A DNA stretch of 8,687 nucleotides from Rhodospirillales bacterium. Lineage in GTDB: Bacteria; Pseudomonadota; Alphaproteobacteria; Rhodospirillales; JAOUPW01. Every line of letters starts with the position of its first letter. Position 1 is the first letter of the stretch. Positions 1 through 6,172 of this stretch are shown here, piece by piece. The DNA lies in NCBI GenBank assembly GCA_029879665.1, contig JAOUPW010000051.1:1-8687 (forward strand), in the 5' to 3' direction. Both the position numbers and the translations under genes were made by a program. The notes beneath the pieces were generated by a model. That model worked only from the letters and a program-made list of their open reading frames with translations, did not search any database and was not told where the DNA came from.

Positions 1-1420
1 TGGTTACGAACAGCACCTTGTAAAGAGCGAAGAAAACGGGAATTTGAATCAGCATGGGCAGACAGCCCGAAGCCGGGTTCGTTTTTTCGCGCTTGTAAAG
101 GGCCATCATTTCCTGATTGAGGCGCATCTTGTCTTCCTTGAAGCGTTCCTGCAGCTTTTTCATTTCCGGCTGCAACTTCTTCATCTTGCTCATGGCCCGG
201 TAGGATTTGTTGGCCAGCGGGAAGAAGAGAAGCTTGATCAGGACCGTCAGCAGGAGAATGGCGACGCCGAAGTTTCCAACATGTTCGTGGATGTAGATCA
301 GGGTGTAGAAAATCGGCTTGGTCAGGAAATAGAACCAGCCGAAATCGATGGCCTTGTCAAAATTGAGGATTCCGATCCGATCTTTATAGGCATCAAGCAG
401 CTTTACTTCCTTGGCGCCGGCGAACAGGTGGCTTTCCGATTCCACCGAACTTCCTGGCGCCGCGATCAGGGGCGCGTTGGAGATGAAGTCCGTTTGGTAT
501 TTATCGTGGCCATTACTTAGTACGTGGGAAAAGCGCGTAGTGATCTTTGCTTTCTGGTCCGGAATCAGGGCCGCCAGCCAGAATTTGTCGGTAATCCCCA
601 GCCAGCCGCCGGTGGTGGTATGTTGGACGCGGTTGTTTTCTTCTTTTAAATCGTCGTAGTTGATTTCTTTCAGAGTGCCGTCGATCACCCCAATGGGCCC
701 TTCGTGGAGAATATAAAAATTGGTGACATCGGGCGTGTCGTGCCGGGCTATCAGGCCATAGGGCGAGAGGGATACCGCCGTAACGCCGGTGTTCGCAACG
801 CGCTGTTTTACGGTGAACAGGTAGTTTTTATCCAGGGAAATGATCTGGAAGAACTTGAGGCCTTCGCCGTTGTCCCAACTTAAGGTGACGGACCCGTCGG
901 CCGACAGGGTCTTTTTGTCGGCGCTCCACTGGGTATTGGGCCCGGGAACCTTCACGTTTCCGGAAGGAGCCCAGCCGTGTTGAATGTAATAGGCGCCCTT
1001 GGTTCCTTCCGGCGACAGCATGATTATCTTGGCGCTGTCGGGATCAAGGGTCTCGCGGTAATTGATCAGGGTCAGGTCATCAATCCGCCCGCCCTTGAGG
1101 TCGATGGACCCACTCAGTCGATCGGTTTGAATTGAGACGCGAGTGGATGACTTGAGGATCGCTGCACGGGCCTGGATTTGGGCCTGGGCGGGGATCGCCG
1201 CCCCCGTTCCGGGAACGACGGGCGCGGTCGGTTGGCCGGAAGCCTGTGGCGCAGGAACGGGCGGCACGGTTTGCGCGCCGGGCGCCGAAACCTGTTCGCT
1301 TTGTTGCGGCGACTGCTTTCCGGCGTCCGGATATTTAAGCGAGACGTAATACTGATATCCAAACAGAATCAGAGCGGACAAGATGACCGCAAGGAACATG
1401 TTACGATTGTCGCTGTTCAT
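1..1420 (-). CDS. yidC: Membrane protein insertase YidC, 3' end missing at the left edge
   Basis: YidC inserts and folds inner-membrane proteins, alone or with SecYEG. The frame opens at the ATG at 1418-1420 and stays open for 473 codons to the window edge. Visible parts in order are an N-terminal membrane anchor (residues about 8-25), a Pro/Ala/Gln-rich linker (about 35-85), the periplasmic beta domain (about 90-340), a membrane segment near 360-378, another near 383-402 (FGVAILLLTVLIKLLFFPL), the basic cytoplasmic C1 hairpin (about 403-447, YRAMSKMKKLQPEMKKLQ) and NPASGCLPMLIQIPVFFALY starting the next membrane segment. Lys396 probably sits where E. coli YidC has groove residue Arg366. Alphaproteobacterial YidC is usually about 560-600 residues, so roughly 100 C-terminal residues lie outside the window. 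The Shine-Dalgarno is weak. It is last in view of the rpmH-rnpA-yidD-yidC row, 55 nt after yidD. Confidence 0.96.
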   Translation of the reverse strand, partial: MNSDNRNMFLAVILSALILFGYQYYVSLKYPDAGKQSPQQSEQVSAPGAQTVPPVPAPQASGQPTAPVVPGTGAAIPAQAQIQARAAILKSSTRVSIQTDRLSGSIDLKGGRIDDLTLINYRETLDPDSAKIIMLSPEGTKGAYYIQHGWAPSGNVKVPGPNTQWSADKKTLSADGSVTLSWDNGEGLKFFQIISLDKNYLFTVKQRVANTGVTAVSLSPYGLIARHDTPDVTNFYILHEGPIGVIDGTLKEINYDDLKEENNRVQHTTTGGWLGITDKFWLAALIPDQKAKITTRFSHVLSNGHDKYQTDFISNAPLIAAPGSSVESESHLFAGAKEVKLLDAYKDRIGILNFDKAIDFGWFYFLTKPIFYTLIYIHEHVGNFGVAILLLTVLIKLLFFPLANKSYRAMSKMKKLQPEMKKLQERFKEDKMRLNQEMMALYKREKTNPASGCLPMLIQIPVFFALYKVLFVT

Positions 1421-1475
1421 TTATTTATCTCGGTTCCGGTTGTTGTGTTCCAGAGGTCGATCGTCAAAGGGTGAC

Positions 1476-1754
1476 TTAACGGATGTGGTCGTGGCAACCC
1501 GGGGCAACGTCTTTCCGGGTTTCGGCGTGAACCGGTGTGGGCACGGGGTCGACGCCGCCTTCATTCCAGGGGTGGCAGCGAAGGATGCGCCAGACGGCAA
1601 GGACCGACCCCCGGGCCGCGCCATGCCGGGAAACGGACTCGTGGGCGTATTCCGAGCAGCTAGGATAAAAACGGCACGATCCCGGGAGAATCGGGGACAG
1701 GATAAGTTGATAGGCGCGGATCAAAGCTTTTAACACGACGCTTACGGAGTTCAT
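1476..1754 (-). CDS. yidD: Membrane protein insertion efficiency factor YidD
   Basis: This 92-residue protein is a small membrane-associated protein of the YidD (DUF37) family, which assists YidC-dependent insertion. The diagnostic core is intact: [11 protein letters not shown] (residues 15-25), [12 protein letters not shown] (26-37) with three conserved cysteines or their neighbours, a conserved His-Gly (44-45), and [17 protein letters not shown] (56-72). The N-terminal segment is hydrophobic and amphipathic rather than a clear signal peptide. The C-terminal 20 residues are unconserved, as is usual. The start is the ATG at 1752-1754, with a weak GAG about 5 nt upstream. It lies 31 nt after rnpA and 55 nt before yidC, the common bacterial arrangement, and is presumably co-transcribed with them. 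Confidence 0.95.
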   Translation of the reverse strand: MNSVSVVLKALIRAYQLILSPILPGSCRFYPSCSEYAHESVSRHGAARGSVLAVWRILRCHPWNEGGVDPVPTPVHAETRKDVAPGCHDHIR

Positions 1755-1785
1755 TGTGTCTCAACCTTATACTGGCTTCAGGGTC

Positions 1786-2166
1786 TTAATCCGATATGTC
1801 CTTGCGGCAGGCATCAAGGCGTTTCAAAGCCGTCTTTAAGTCTTTTACAAGATCGTCGAAGGTACGTTTTAATGTTGCGGCCCGGCCGATAATGACGAAA
1901 TCAAACCCTTCCCTGGCCATCGCCGGTAAAATCTTGTCGGCGGCGGCCCGGAGTCGGCGGCGGGCCCGGTTGCGGGCGACGGCGTTGCCGACCTTGCGGC
2001 TGGTCGTAAATCCGACGCGAATTGGAGGAAGGTCGTCGGAAGTGGGCATGCCCGCCTGACGTTCCCGAACCTGCAGTACAAGGCCCGGCGCGGCCCATTT
2101 CTGCCCCCCCCCGGCGATACGGAGAAATTCCGAGCGGCGTTTCAAGCGCGGAACGACAGCGGCCAC
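1786..2166 (-). CDS. rnpA: Ribonuclease P protein component RnpA
   Basis: RnpA is the basic protein subunit that binds the RNase P RNA and improves 5' processing of pre-tRNAs. The 126-residue product begins with the family's N-terminal pattern (PRLKRRSEFLRIA, residues 6-18). It contains VGFTTSRKVGNAVARNRARR (51-70), which covers the RNR signature that contacts the catalytic RNA. The end, from DFVIIGR (89-95) to a helical C-terminus, also fits. The chosen start is a GTG (2164-2166), only 5 nt after the rpmH stop, with no Shine-Dalgarno, so translation probably depends on coupling to rpmH. Longer reading frames across rpmH in other frames are shadows. The segment around residues 34-48 (RERQAGMPTSDDLPP) is an insertion-like loop, not unusual in alphaproteobacteria. 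Confidence 0.95.
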   Translation of the reverse strand: MAAVVPRLKRRSEFLRIAGGGQKWAAPGLVLQVRERQAGMPTSDDLPPIRVGFTTSRKVGNAVARNRARRRLRAAADKILPAMAREGFDFVIIGRAATLKRTFDDLVKDLKTALKRLDACRKDISD

Positions 2167-2171
2167 GGCGC

Positions 2172-2306
2172 TTAAGCGGACAGGCGCTTACGTCCCCGGG
2201 CGCGGCGCCTGGCAAGGATTTTACGCCCGCCAACGGTCGCCATGCGGCTACGGAAGCCGTGACGGCGTTTGCGGACCAGTTTGCTGGGTTGATAGGTGCG
2301 TTTCAC
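2172..2306 (-). CDS. rpmH: 50S ribosomal protein L34
   Basis: This 44-residue, highly basic protein starts [18 protein letters not shown], continues with [18 protein letters not shown] and ends RKRLSA. That is an essentially complete match to bacterial L34, a structural protein of the large ribosomal subunit. The start is GTG (2304-2306). It is fixed by the conserved N-terminus and by an AAGGAG Shine-Dalgarno 8 nt upstream. It is the first gene of the minus-strand block, with a strong promoter about 30 nt upstream and rnpA starting 5 nt after its stop. There is nothing unusual apart from the GTG start. Confidence 0.98.
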   Translation of the reverse strand: MKRTYQPSKLVRKRRHGFRSRMATVGGRKILARRRARGRKRLSA

Positions 2307-2314
2307 AGGGCTAG

Positions 2315-2320
2315 CTCCTT
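2315..2320 (-). promoter_or_regulatory. Shine-Dalgarno of rpmH
   Basis: AAGGAG on the minus strand, 8 nt upstream of the rpmH GTG. It confirms the non-ATG start of L34 and is the strongest ribosome binding site seen in the window. Confidence 0.85.
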
Positions 2321-2336
2321 GAAGAATAAGGTCCGC

Positions 2337-2365
2337 TGTATACGGACTCCTCCACCTGAAGTCAA
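2337..2365 (-). promoter_or_regulatory. Sigma70-type promoter for rpmH-rnpA-yidD-yidC
   Basis: On the minus strand a -35 box TTGACT (2360-2365) is followed by exactly 17 nt and a -10 box TATACA (2337-2342). Both are close to consensus. Transcription would start near 2330, giving a leader of about 24 nt that contains the rpmH Shine-Dalgarno. The -10 box lies inside a small dyad (GTCCG / CGGAC arms, 7-nt centre, about 2331-2347). The assignment rests on sequence only; no start site has been mapped. Confidence 0.72.
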
Positions 2366-2440
2366 CGTTGGCGCGCCCTTTGCCGCGCTCCCGGGATTTT
2401 CACGTAATGGTGACTGGGTGGGTCCAGAGCCGTCCCTTAC

Positions 2441-2466
2441 TATATCTACAAGGTTTTGTAGGTATA
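2441..2466. promoter_or_regulatory. 26-bp dyad, possible operator over the promoter of the VTT gene
   Basis: Two 11-nt arms, TATATCTACAA (2441-2451) and TTGTAGGTATA (2456-2466), flank the 4-nt centre GGTT. They are complementary except for one T/G position. The dyad ends 17 nt before the ATG of the VTT gene. A -10-like TATATT (2463-2468) overlaps its right arm and a weak -35-like TTACTA (2437-2442) lies at its left end, 20 nt apart. That spacing is longer than usual, with the dyad in between. A transcription-factor operator is the simplest reading. A hairpin in the leader is less likely because transcription would start downstream of it. No regulator gene for it is in view. Confidence 0.45.
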
Positions 2467-2483
2467 TTGGACGGACTGAGCCC

Positions 2484-3224
2484 ATGGAAGCACCCCTTAA
2501 TGACCCGAAAAGGCCGGCGGTAAGGCATTATTCCTTCAGGCGGCTGGCGCCCCTGGGGTTAATCGGGATTGGATTTGCCCTGTTTTTCCTGCTCGGTTTC
2601 GACAGTTTTCTGACCTTCGAGACCTTGAGCGAACACCGCAAAAAGGTGATGGAATGGACCGACGCCAACTATGCGCTGGCGGTCGTCGGCTTCATTTTCA
2701 CCTATTACGTGGCGGTGATGTTTTCCCTGCCCGGCGCGGTCTGGATGACGCTCGCGGGCGGATTTCTGTTTGGCGGCATTGAAGCCACGGTCTATGTGGT
2801 CGTCGGGGCGACTTTGGGGGCAGTCGCCATTTTTCTTGCCGCCCGCTACGCCTTTGGCGAATATTTTCGGGCCAAGGCCGGGAGCAGTCTGGAAAAGATG
2901 AGGGAGGGCTTTCAGGAAAACGCCCTCAGCTACCTTCTTGTTTTGCGCCTGATCCCCTTGTTTCCGTTCTGGTTGGTGAATCTGGTTCCCGCGTTTCTTG
3001 GCGTTCCGCTTCTTACCTATACCATTGGCACATTTGTTGGCATTATTCCCGGAACGTTTATTTACGCCAGCGTCGGTAACGGTCTGGGCGCCGTGTTTGA
3101 GGCCGGGAATAAACCCGACCTGACCATGGTCTTCAAGCCCGAAATCCTTGCCCCCATATTTGGGCTCGCGGCGTTGTCGCTGGTTCCTGTGGTCTACAAA
3201 AAGCTGAGGAAGCGTGTCGTCTAA
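2484..3224 (+). CDS. TVP38/TMEM64 (VTT domain) integral membrane protein
   Basis: This is a 246-residue polytopic inner-membrane protein of the VTT/SNARE-associated (DedA-like) superfamily. Related proteins have been linked to lipid scrambling or transport, but the role of this subgroup is not settled. Hydrophobic segments lie near residues 22-39, 64-82, 86-121 (re-entrant region with GGFLFGG at 92-98), 148-175 and 178-200, with a last one at 220-238. Signature pieces are GGFLFG, RLIPLFPFWLVNLVPAF (155-171) and GIIPGTFIYASVG (186-198). The start is the ATG at 2484. The same frame is open back to about 2022, but that part runs antisense through rnpA and rpmH and has no VTT homology, so it is rejected. 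The Shine-Dalgarno is weak. The gene's end overlaps the next gene by 11 nt if the latter starts at GTG 3214, which suggests translational coupling. Confidence 0.92.
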   Translation: MEAPLNDPKRPAVRHYSFRRLAPLGLIGIGFALFFLLGFDSFLTFETLSEHRKKVMEWTDANYALAVVGFIFTYYVAVMFSLPGAVWMTLAGGFLFGGIEATVYVVVGATLGAVAIFLAARYAFGEYFRAKAGSSLEKMREGFQENALSYLLVLRLIPLFPFWLVNLVPAFLGVPLLTYTIGTFVGIIPGTFIYASVGNGLGAVFEAGNKPDLTMVFKPEILAPIFGLAALSLVPVVYKKLRKRVV

Positions 3225-4659
3225 TTCATCAATGGACAACGATCTCAAGGTCGATATCTGCGTTATCGGCGGCGGCTCCGGCGGACTTTCGGTCGCCGCC
3301 GGCGCGGCGCAAATGGGTGCGAAGACGGCGTTGATCGAAAAAGGCGCCATGGGCGGCGATTGCCTGAACACCGGCTGCATTCCTTCGAAGGCCCTGCTGG
3401 CGGCGGCTCATGCCGCCGACGAAATCCGTCGCGCCAGCCGTTTCGGGATCACCGCCGGGAAACCCGCCGTCGATTTTGCCGCAGTCCGCCGCCATGTGGA
3501 CGGCACCATCGCCGCTATCGCGCCCCATGATTCGGTCGAACGGTTTGAAGGCCTGGGCGTCACCGTCATCCAGGCCCCGGCCCGGTTCACGGGGCAGAGA
3601 ACGGTGGAAGCCGGAGACACCCGGATCACCGCCCGCCGATGTGTTATCGCCACCGGATCCCAGCCGATGATCCCCCCGATTCCAGGCCTGGCGGAAACGC
3701 CGTATCATACCAATGAAACCATTTTCGGCCTGGAAGAAATCCCGGAGCATCTGGTCATCATCGGCGGTGGACCCATCGGCATCGAAATGGCTCAGGCCTT
3801 CCGTCACCTAGGTGCCCGGGTCACGATTCTGGAAATGTTTTCCGTCCTTCCCAAGGACGATCCGGAATTGGTTGCGGTTCTCCGTGCCCGTTTGGTGGCG
3901 GACGGAATAAAAATTGTAGAGAGCTTGAAAATCGTTTCAGTGGAGCGATCACCAAGCGGCATTTCGCTCGCGATGATCAAGGAAGGGATCGAAACCCGGA
4001 TTGAAGGCAGCCACCTGCTGATCGCTGCCGGCAGACGCCCCGCGATCGACGGACTCGATCTTGAAAAAGCCGGCGTTTACTATAAGGGCAACGGTATTCC
4101 TGTCGATGCCCGGCTTCGTACTTCCAACCGGAAAATATTTGCCATCGGCGACGTGGTCGCCGGCGGTTATCAATTCACCCATGTCGCCGGCTATCAGGCC
4201 GGGGTGGTGCTCCGCAATGCGCTTTTCCGTCTTCCCGCCCGCGCCGACCGGCGTGTCGTTCCCTGGGTGACCTATACCGCACCGGAATTGTCCCAGGTCG
4301 GCCTTACGGAAGGTCAGGCGCGGGCCAAGGGGCTCAAGTACCGCGTTCTCCGTTCCGCCTTTGCCGACAACGACCGGGCGCGGGCGGAAAGGCGCGCGGA
4401 AGGTATGATCAAGGTGATCGTTTCGCCCCGGGGCCGGGTCTTGGGCGCGGGCATCGTCGGGCCCGGCGCCGGCGACCTGATCCAGACCTGGGTTGTGGCC
4501 ATGGACCGGAAAATCAGTATCGGCTGTCTCGCCGGGGTGATCGTGCCTTATCCCACACTGGGCGAGATCAACAAACGCGCCGCCGGGGAATTTTTCACGC
4601 AGACCCTGTTCGGGGAAAGAACGAAAAAGGTAGTCCGCTTTCTCGGGCTTTTCGGTTGA
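3214..4659 (+). CDS. FAD-dependent disulfide oxidoreductase, Lpd/MerA-like
   Basis: This is a class I pyridine nucleotide-disulfide oxidoreductase, 481 residues from GTG 3214 or 475 from ATG 3232. GTG is preferred because GAGG lies 4 nt upstream and the start overlaps the VTT stop; the ATG has no visible Shine-Dalgarno. Numbered from the ATG, it has the FAD-binding GGGSGG (13-18), redox pair CLNTGC (Cys44, Cys49), NAD(P)-binding GGGPIG (178-183), second FAD motif IFAIGDV (302-308) and a dimerisation domain (about 345-460). The usual HPTLSE motif reads YPTLGE (440-445): Tyr replaces the catalytic His while the Glu is kept. There is no N-terminal heavy-metal domain and no C-terminal Cys pair, so 'mercuric reductase' is not justified. 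Proteins of this type are often found next to, or fused with, VTT proteins (recollection). The electron acceptor is unknown. The kinase gene follows immediately. Confidence 0.92.
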   Translation: MSSNSSMDNDLKVDICVIGGGSGGLSVAAGAAQMGAKTALIEKGAMGGDCLNTGCIPSKALLAAAHAADEIRRASRFGITAGKPAVDFAAVRRHVDGTIAAIAPHDSVERFEGLGVTVIQAPARFTGQRTVEAGDTRITARRCVIATGSQPMIPPIPGLAETPYHTNETIFGLEEIPEHLVIIGGGPIGIEMAQAFRHLGARVTILEMFSVLPKDDPELVAVLRARLVADGIKIVESLKIVSVERSPSGISLAMIKEGIETRIEGSHLLIAAGRRPAIDGLDLEKAGVYYKGNGIPVDARLRTSNRKIFAIGDVVAGGYQFTHVAGYQAGVVLRNALFRLPARADRRVVPWVTYTAPELSQVGLTEGQARAKGLKYRVLRSAFADNDRARAERRAEGMIKVIVSPRGRVLGAGIVGPGAGDLIQTWVVAMDRKISIGCLAGVIVPYPTLGEINKRAAGEFFTQTLFGERTKKVVRFLGLFG

Positions 4660-4661
4660 AA

Positions 4662-6071
4662 ATGACCGCCGCCAAACCCCATCGACCGCCCGTGCTTTCC
4701 AGCCTGTCTGCCCGGCTTCTGGTGCTGACGATTTTTTTCGTCATGATCGCCGAGTTCCTGATCTACGCGCCGTCCATATCCCGCTACCGCAAGGTCTACC
4801 TGGAACAGAGCGTGGCCACGGCTCATCTTGCCGCCCTTGCTCTGGAAGCAACGCCGGACAACATGGTCAGCAAGGAGCTGGAACAGGAACTTCTGTTTCA
4901 CGCCAATGCCTATGGCATCGTCCTCAAGCATCCGGAACGGAAAATGCTGATGCTGAGCAAGGACATGCCGCCCAAGGTGGATGTTGAAATCGATCTTCAG
5001 AAGGTCGGATCGTTCGTCAATTGGATCAGCGATGCCTTTGAAGTTCTACTGCACGACGAAAACAGGGTCTTGAGGGTAATCGGCGTATCGCCGAAAAATT
5101 CACAGGTAACTGTTGAAGTCATACAGGATGAAAAACCCCTGCATCAGGCCATGGCCGCCTATTCCGCGCGAATTCTGCAACTGTCCCTGGTTATTTCGTT
5201 TATCACGGCGGGGTTGGTTTTTCTCAGCCTTCACTTGTTTCTGGTTCGACCCATGGGCCGAATTACCCGGGCGATCATCGCCTTCAGGGAAAATCCCGAA
5301 GCGCCGGCGGCAAGCGTCTCCGATAACCAGCGGTCGGATGAAATCGGTATCGCCGAACGGGAACTGGCGGTAATGCAGGACGAACTGCGCACGGCATTGG
5401 ATCAAAAGACCCGGCTGGCGACCCTGGGGGCGGCGGTGGCGAAAATAAATCATGATCTCAGAAACTCTCTGGCGACGGCGGTGCTGGCTTCAGACAAACT
5501 GGCGGACATCGATGATCCGGAAGTCCGCAAAGTCACTCCCCGCCTGTACCGGGCAATCGACCGGGCGGTGCACCTTTGCAGCCAGACCCTGAATTTTGTC
5601 GGCGATGTGCGCGCCCACCTCAGACCCGAGCGGTTTCATCTGAGCGAACTGGTGGACGAGGTGGGAAGTGTCGTCCAAACCACCGGGGAGGGGGGGAGAA
5701 AAATAGAATGGGAAAACAAAGTCGATTTTAAAATCTCCGTGACCGCCGACCGCGAACAATTGTTCAGGGCGCTGGACAACCTTGCGCAAAATGCCCGGCA
5801 GGCGGGGGCCAAAACAGTAACAATCCACGCCACCGAAGACGGCGGGCGGATTAGAATCGACATTGCCGACGACGGCTCGGGACTGACCGAGCGCGCACGC
5901 GAGCGATTGTTCGAGCCGTTTTCCGGGTCGACGCGCGAAGGCGGCACCGGCCTCGGATTGGTCATCGCCCGCGATATTCTGCGCGCCCACGGCGGCGATA
6001 TTTCCCTGCTCAGCAGCGGGGCGGTGGGAACCGTGTTCCGCTTGGAACTGAATGCCGAGAGCGGAGCTTGA
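4662..6071 (+). CDS. Membrane-bound sensor histidine kinase (orphan)
   Basis: This 469-residue kinase has a first membrane segment at about 15-37, an extracytoplasmic sensor region (about 40-168) with no domain I recognise, a second membrane segment (about 171-195), a HAMP-like linker (196-248), a dimerisation/phospho-acceptor helix and a HATPase_c domain. The H-box reads KINHDLRNSL with His264 as probable phosphorylation site. The N-box is LDNLAQNARQA (371-381, Asn377), G1 is DDGSG (403-407) and G2 is GGTGLGL (427-433). All catalytic motifs are intact, so an active kinase is expected. ATG 4662 starts 2 nt after the preceding stop; an in-frame TTG at 4656 would overlap it by 4 nt. There is no Shine-Dalgarno, so coupling is likely. 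No response regulator lies in the window, so its partner must be encoded elsewhere. The signal is unknown. Confidence 0.93.
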   Translation: MTAAKPHRPPVLSSLSARLLVLTIFFVMIAEFLIYAPSISRYRKVYLEQSVATAHLAALALEATPDNMVSKELEQELLFHANAYGIVLKHPERKMLMLSKDMPPKVDVEIDLQKVGSFVNWISDAFEVLLHDENRVLRVIGVSPKNSQVTVEVIQDEKPLHQAMAAYSARILQLSLVISFITAGLVFLSLHLFLVRPMGRITRAIIAFRENPEAPAASVSDNQRSDEIGIAERELAVMQDELRTALDQKTRLATLGAAVAKINHDLRNSLATAVLASDKLADIDDPEVRKVTPRLYRAIDRAVHLCSQTLNFVGDVRAHLRPERFHLSELVDEVGSVVQTTGEGGRKIEWENKVDFKISVTADREQLFRALDNLAQNARQAGAKTVTIHATEDGGRIRIDIADDGSGLTERARERLFEPFSGSTREGGTGLGLVIARDILRAHGGDISLLSSGAVGTVFRLELNAESGA

Positions 6072-6090
6072 CGGACTCCGAGCTATTTTT
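6062..6090 (+). terminator. Weak candidate intrinsic terminator after the histidine kinase
   Basis: A 5-bp stem (CGGAG 6062-6066 with CTCCG 6076-6080) has a 9-nt loop that includes the kinase stop codon. It is followed after 5 nt by TTTTT (6086-6090). The stem is short and the T-run offset, so termination may be partial or absent. Confidence 0.35.
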
Positions 6091-6096
6091 ACAAGG

Positions 6097-6124
6097 TTAA
6101 CATATTGTAAAATATATATATTTA
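6097..6124 (+). promoter_or_regulatory. Candidate promoter of the DUF547 gene in an AT-only tract
   Basis: TTAACA (6097-6102) is -35-like and TATTTA (6119-6124) is -10-like, with a 16-nt spacer. They overlap an uninterrupted 24-nt A/T run (6108-6131) that contains the perfect 14-bp palindrome AAATATATATATTT (6110-6123). In a GC-rich genome such a patch commonly marks a promoter. The exact boxes are uncertain because many registers fit an AT-rich tract. Confidence 0.4.
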
Positions 6125-6160
6125 AAATTTTCCCATATTCAGACCCCCAGGAAAGAGAAT

Positions 6161-6165
6161 GGGAG
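6161..6165 (+). promoter_or_regulatory. Shine-Dalgarno of the DUF547 gene
   Basis: GGGAG, 7 nt before the ATG at 6173, supports that start. A second AGGA lies 2 nt before the ATG but is too close. Confidence 0.6.
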
Positions 6166-6172
6166 CAGGAAC

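Noticed and set aside
44..520. Plus-strand open frame of 158 codons at the left edge
   Set aside because: It is antisense to yidC, whose conserved frame covers the whole segment.
2022..2483. In-frame extension that would make the VTT protein 400 residues long
   Set aside because: The extension runs antisense through rnpA and rpmH and across their promoter, is rich in Arg/Pro/Ala of shadow-frame type, and lacks homology. The VTT family N-terminus fits the ATG at 2484.
2307..2483. Chromosome origin near rpmH, as in some bacteria
   Set aside because: No DnaA boxes (TTATCCACA-like) or dnaA gene are seen, and alphaproteobacterial origins usually lie elsewhere.
2559..3380. Long open frame (273 codons) on the minus strand opposite the VTT gene
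   Set aside because: It is antisense to a clearly conserved membrane protein; its Gln/Lys/Gly-rich composition is what the reverse complement of hydrophobic codons gives.
3229..3807. Minus-strand open frame of 192 codons opposite the oxidoreductase
   Set aside because: It is a shadow of the FAD/NAD-binding coding region, with no recognisable motif or ribosome binding site.
3232..4659. Annotation as mercuric reductase (merA)
   Set aside because: There is no N-terminal heavy-metal domain, no C-terminal Cys pair and no mer genes nearby; only the general fold, the CxxxxC motif and the Tyr substitution resemble MerA.
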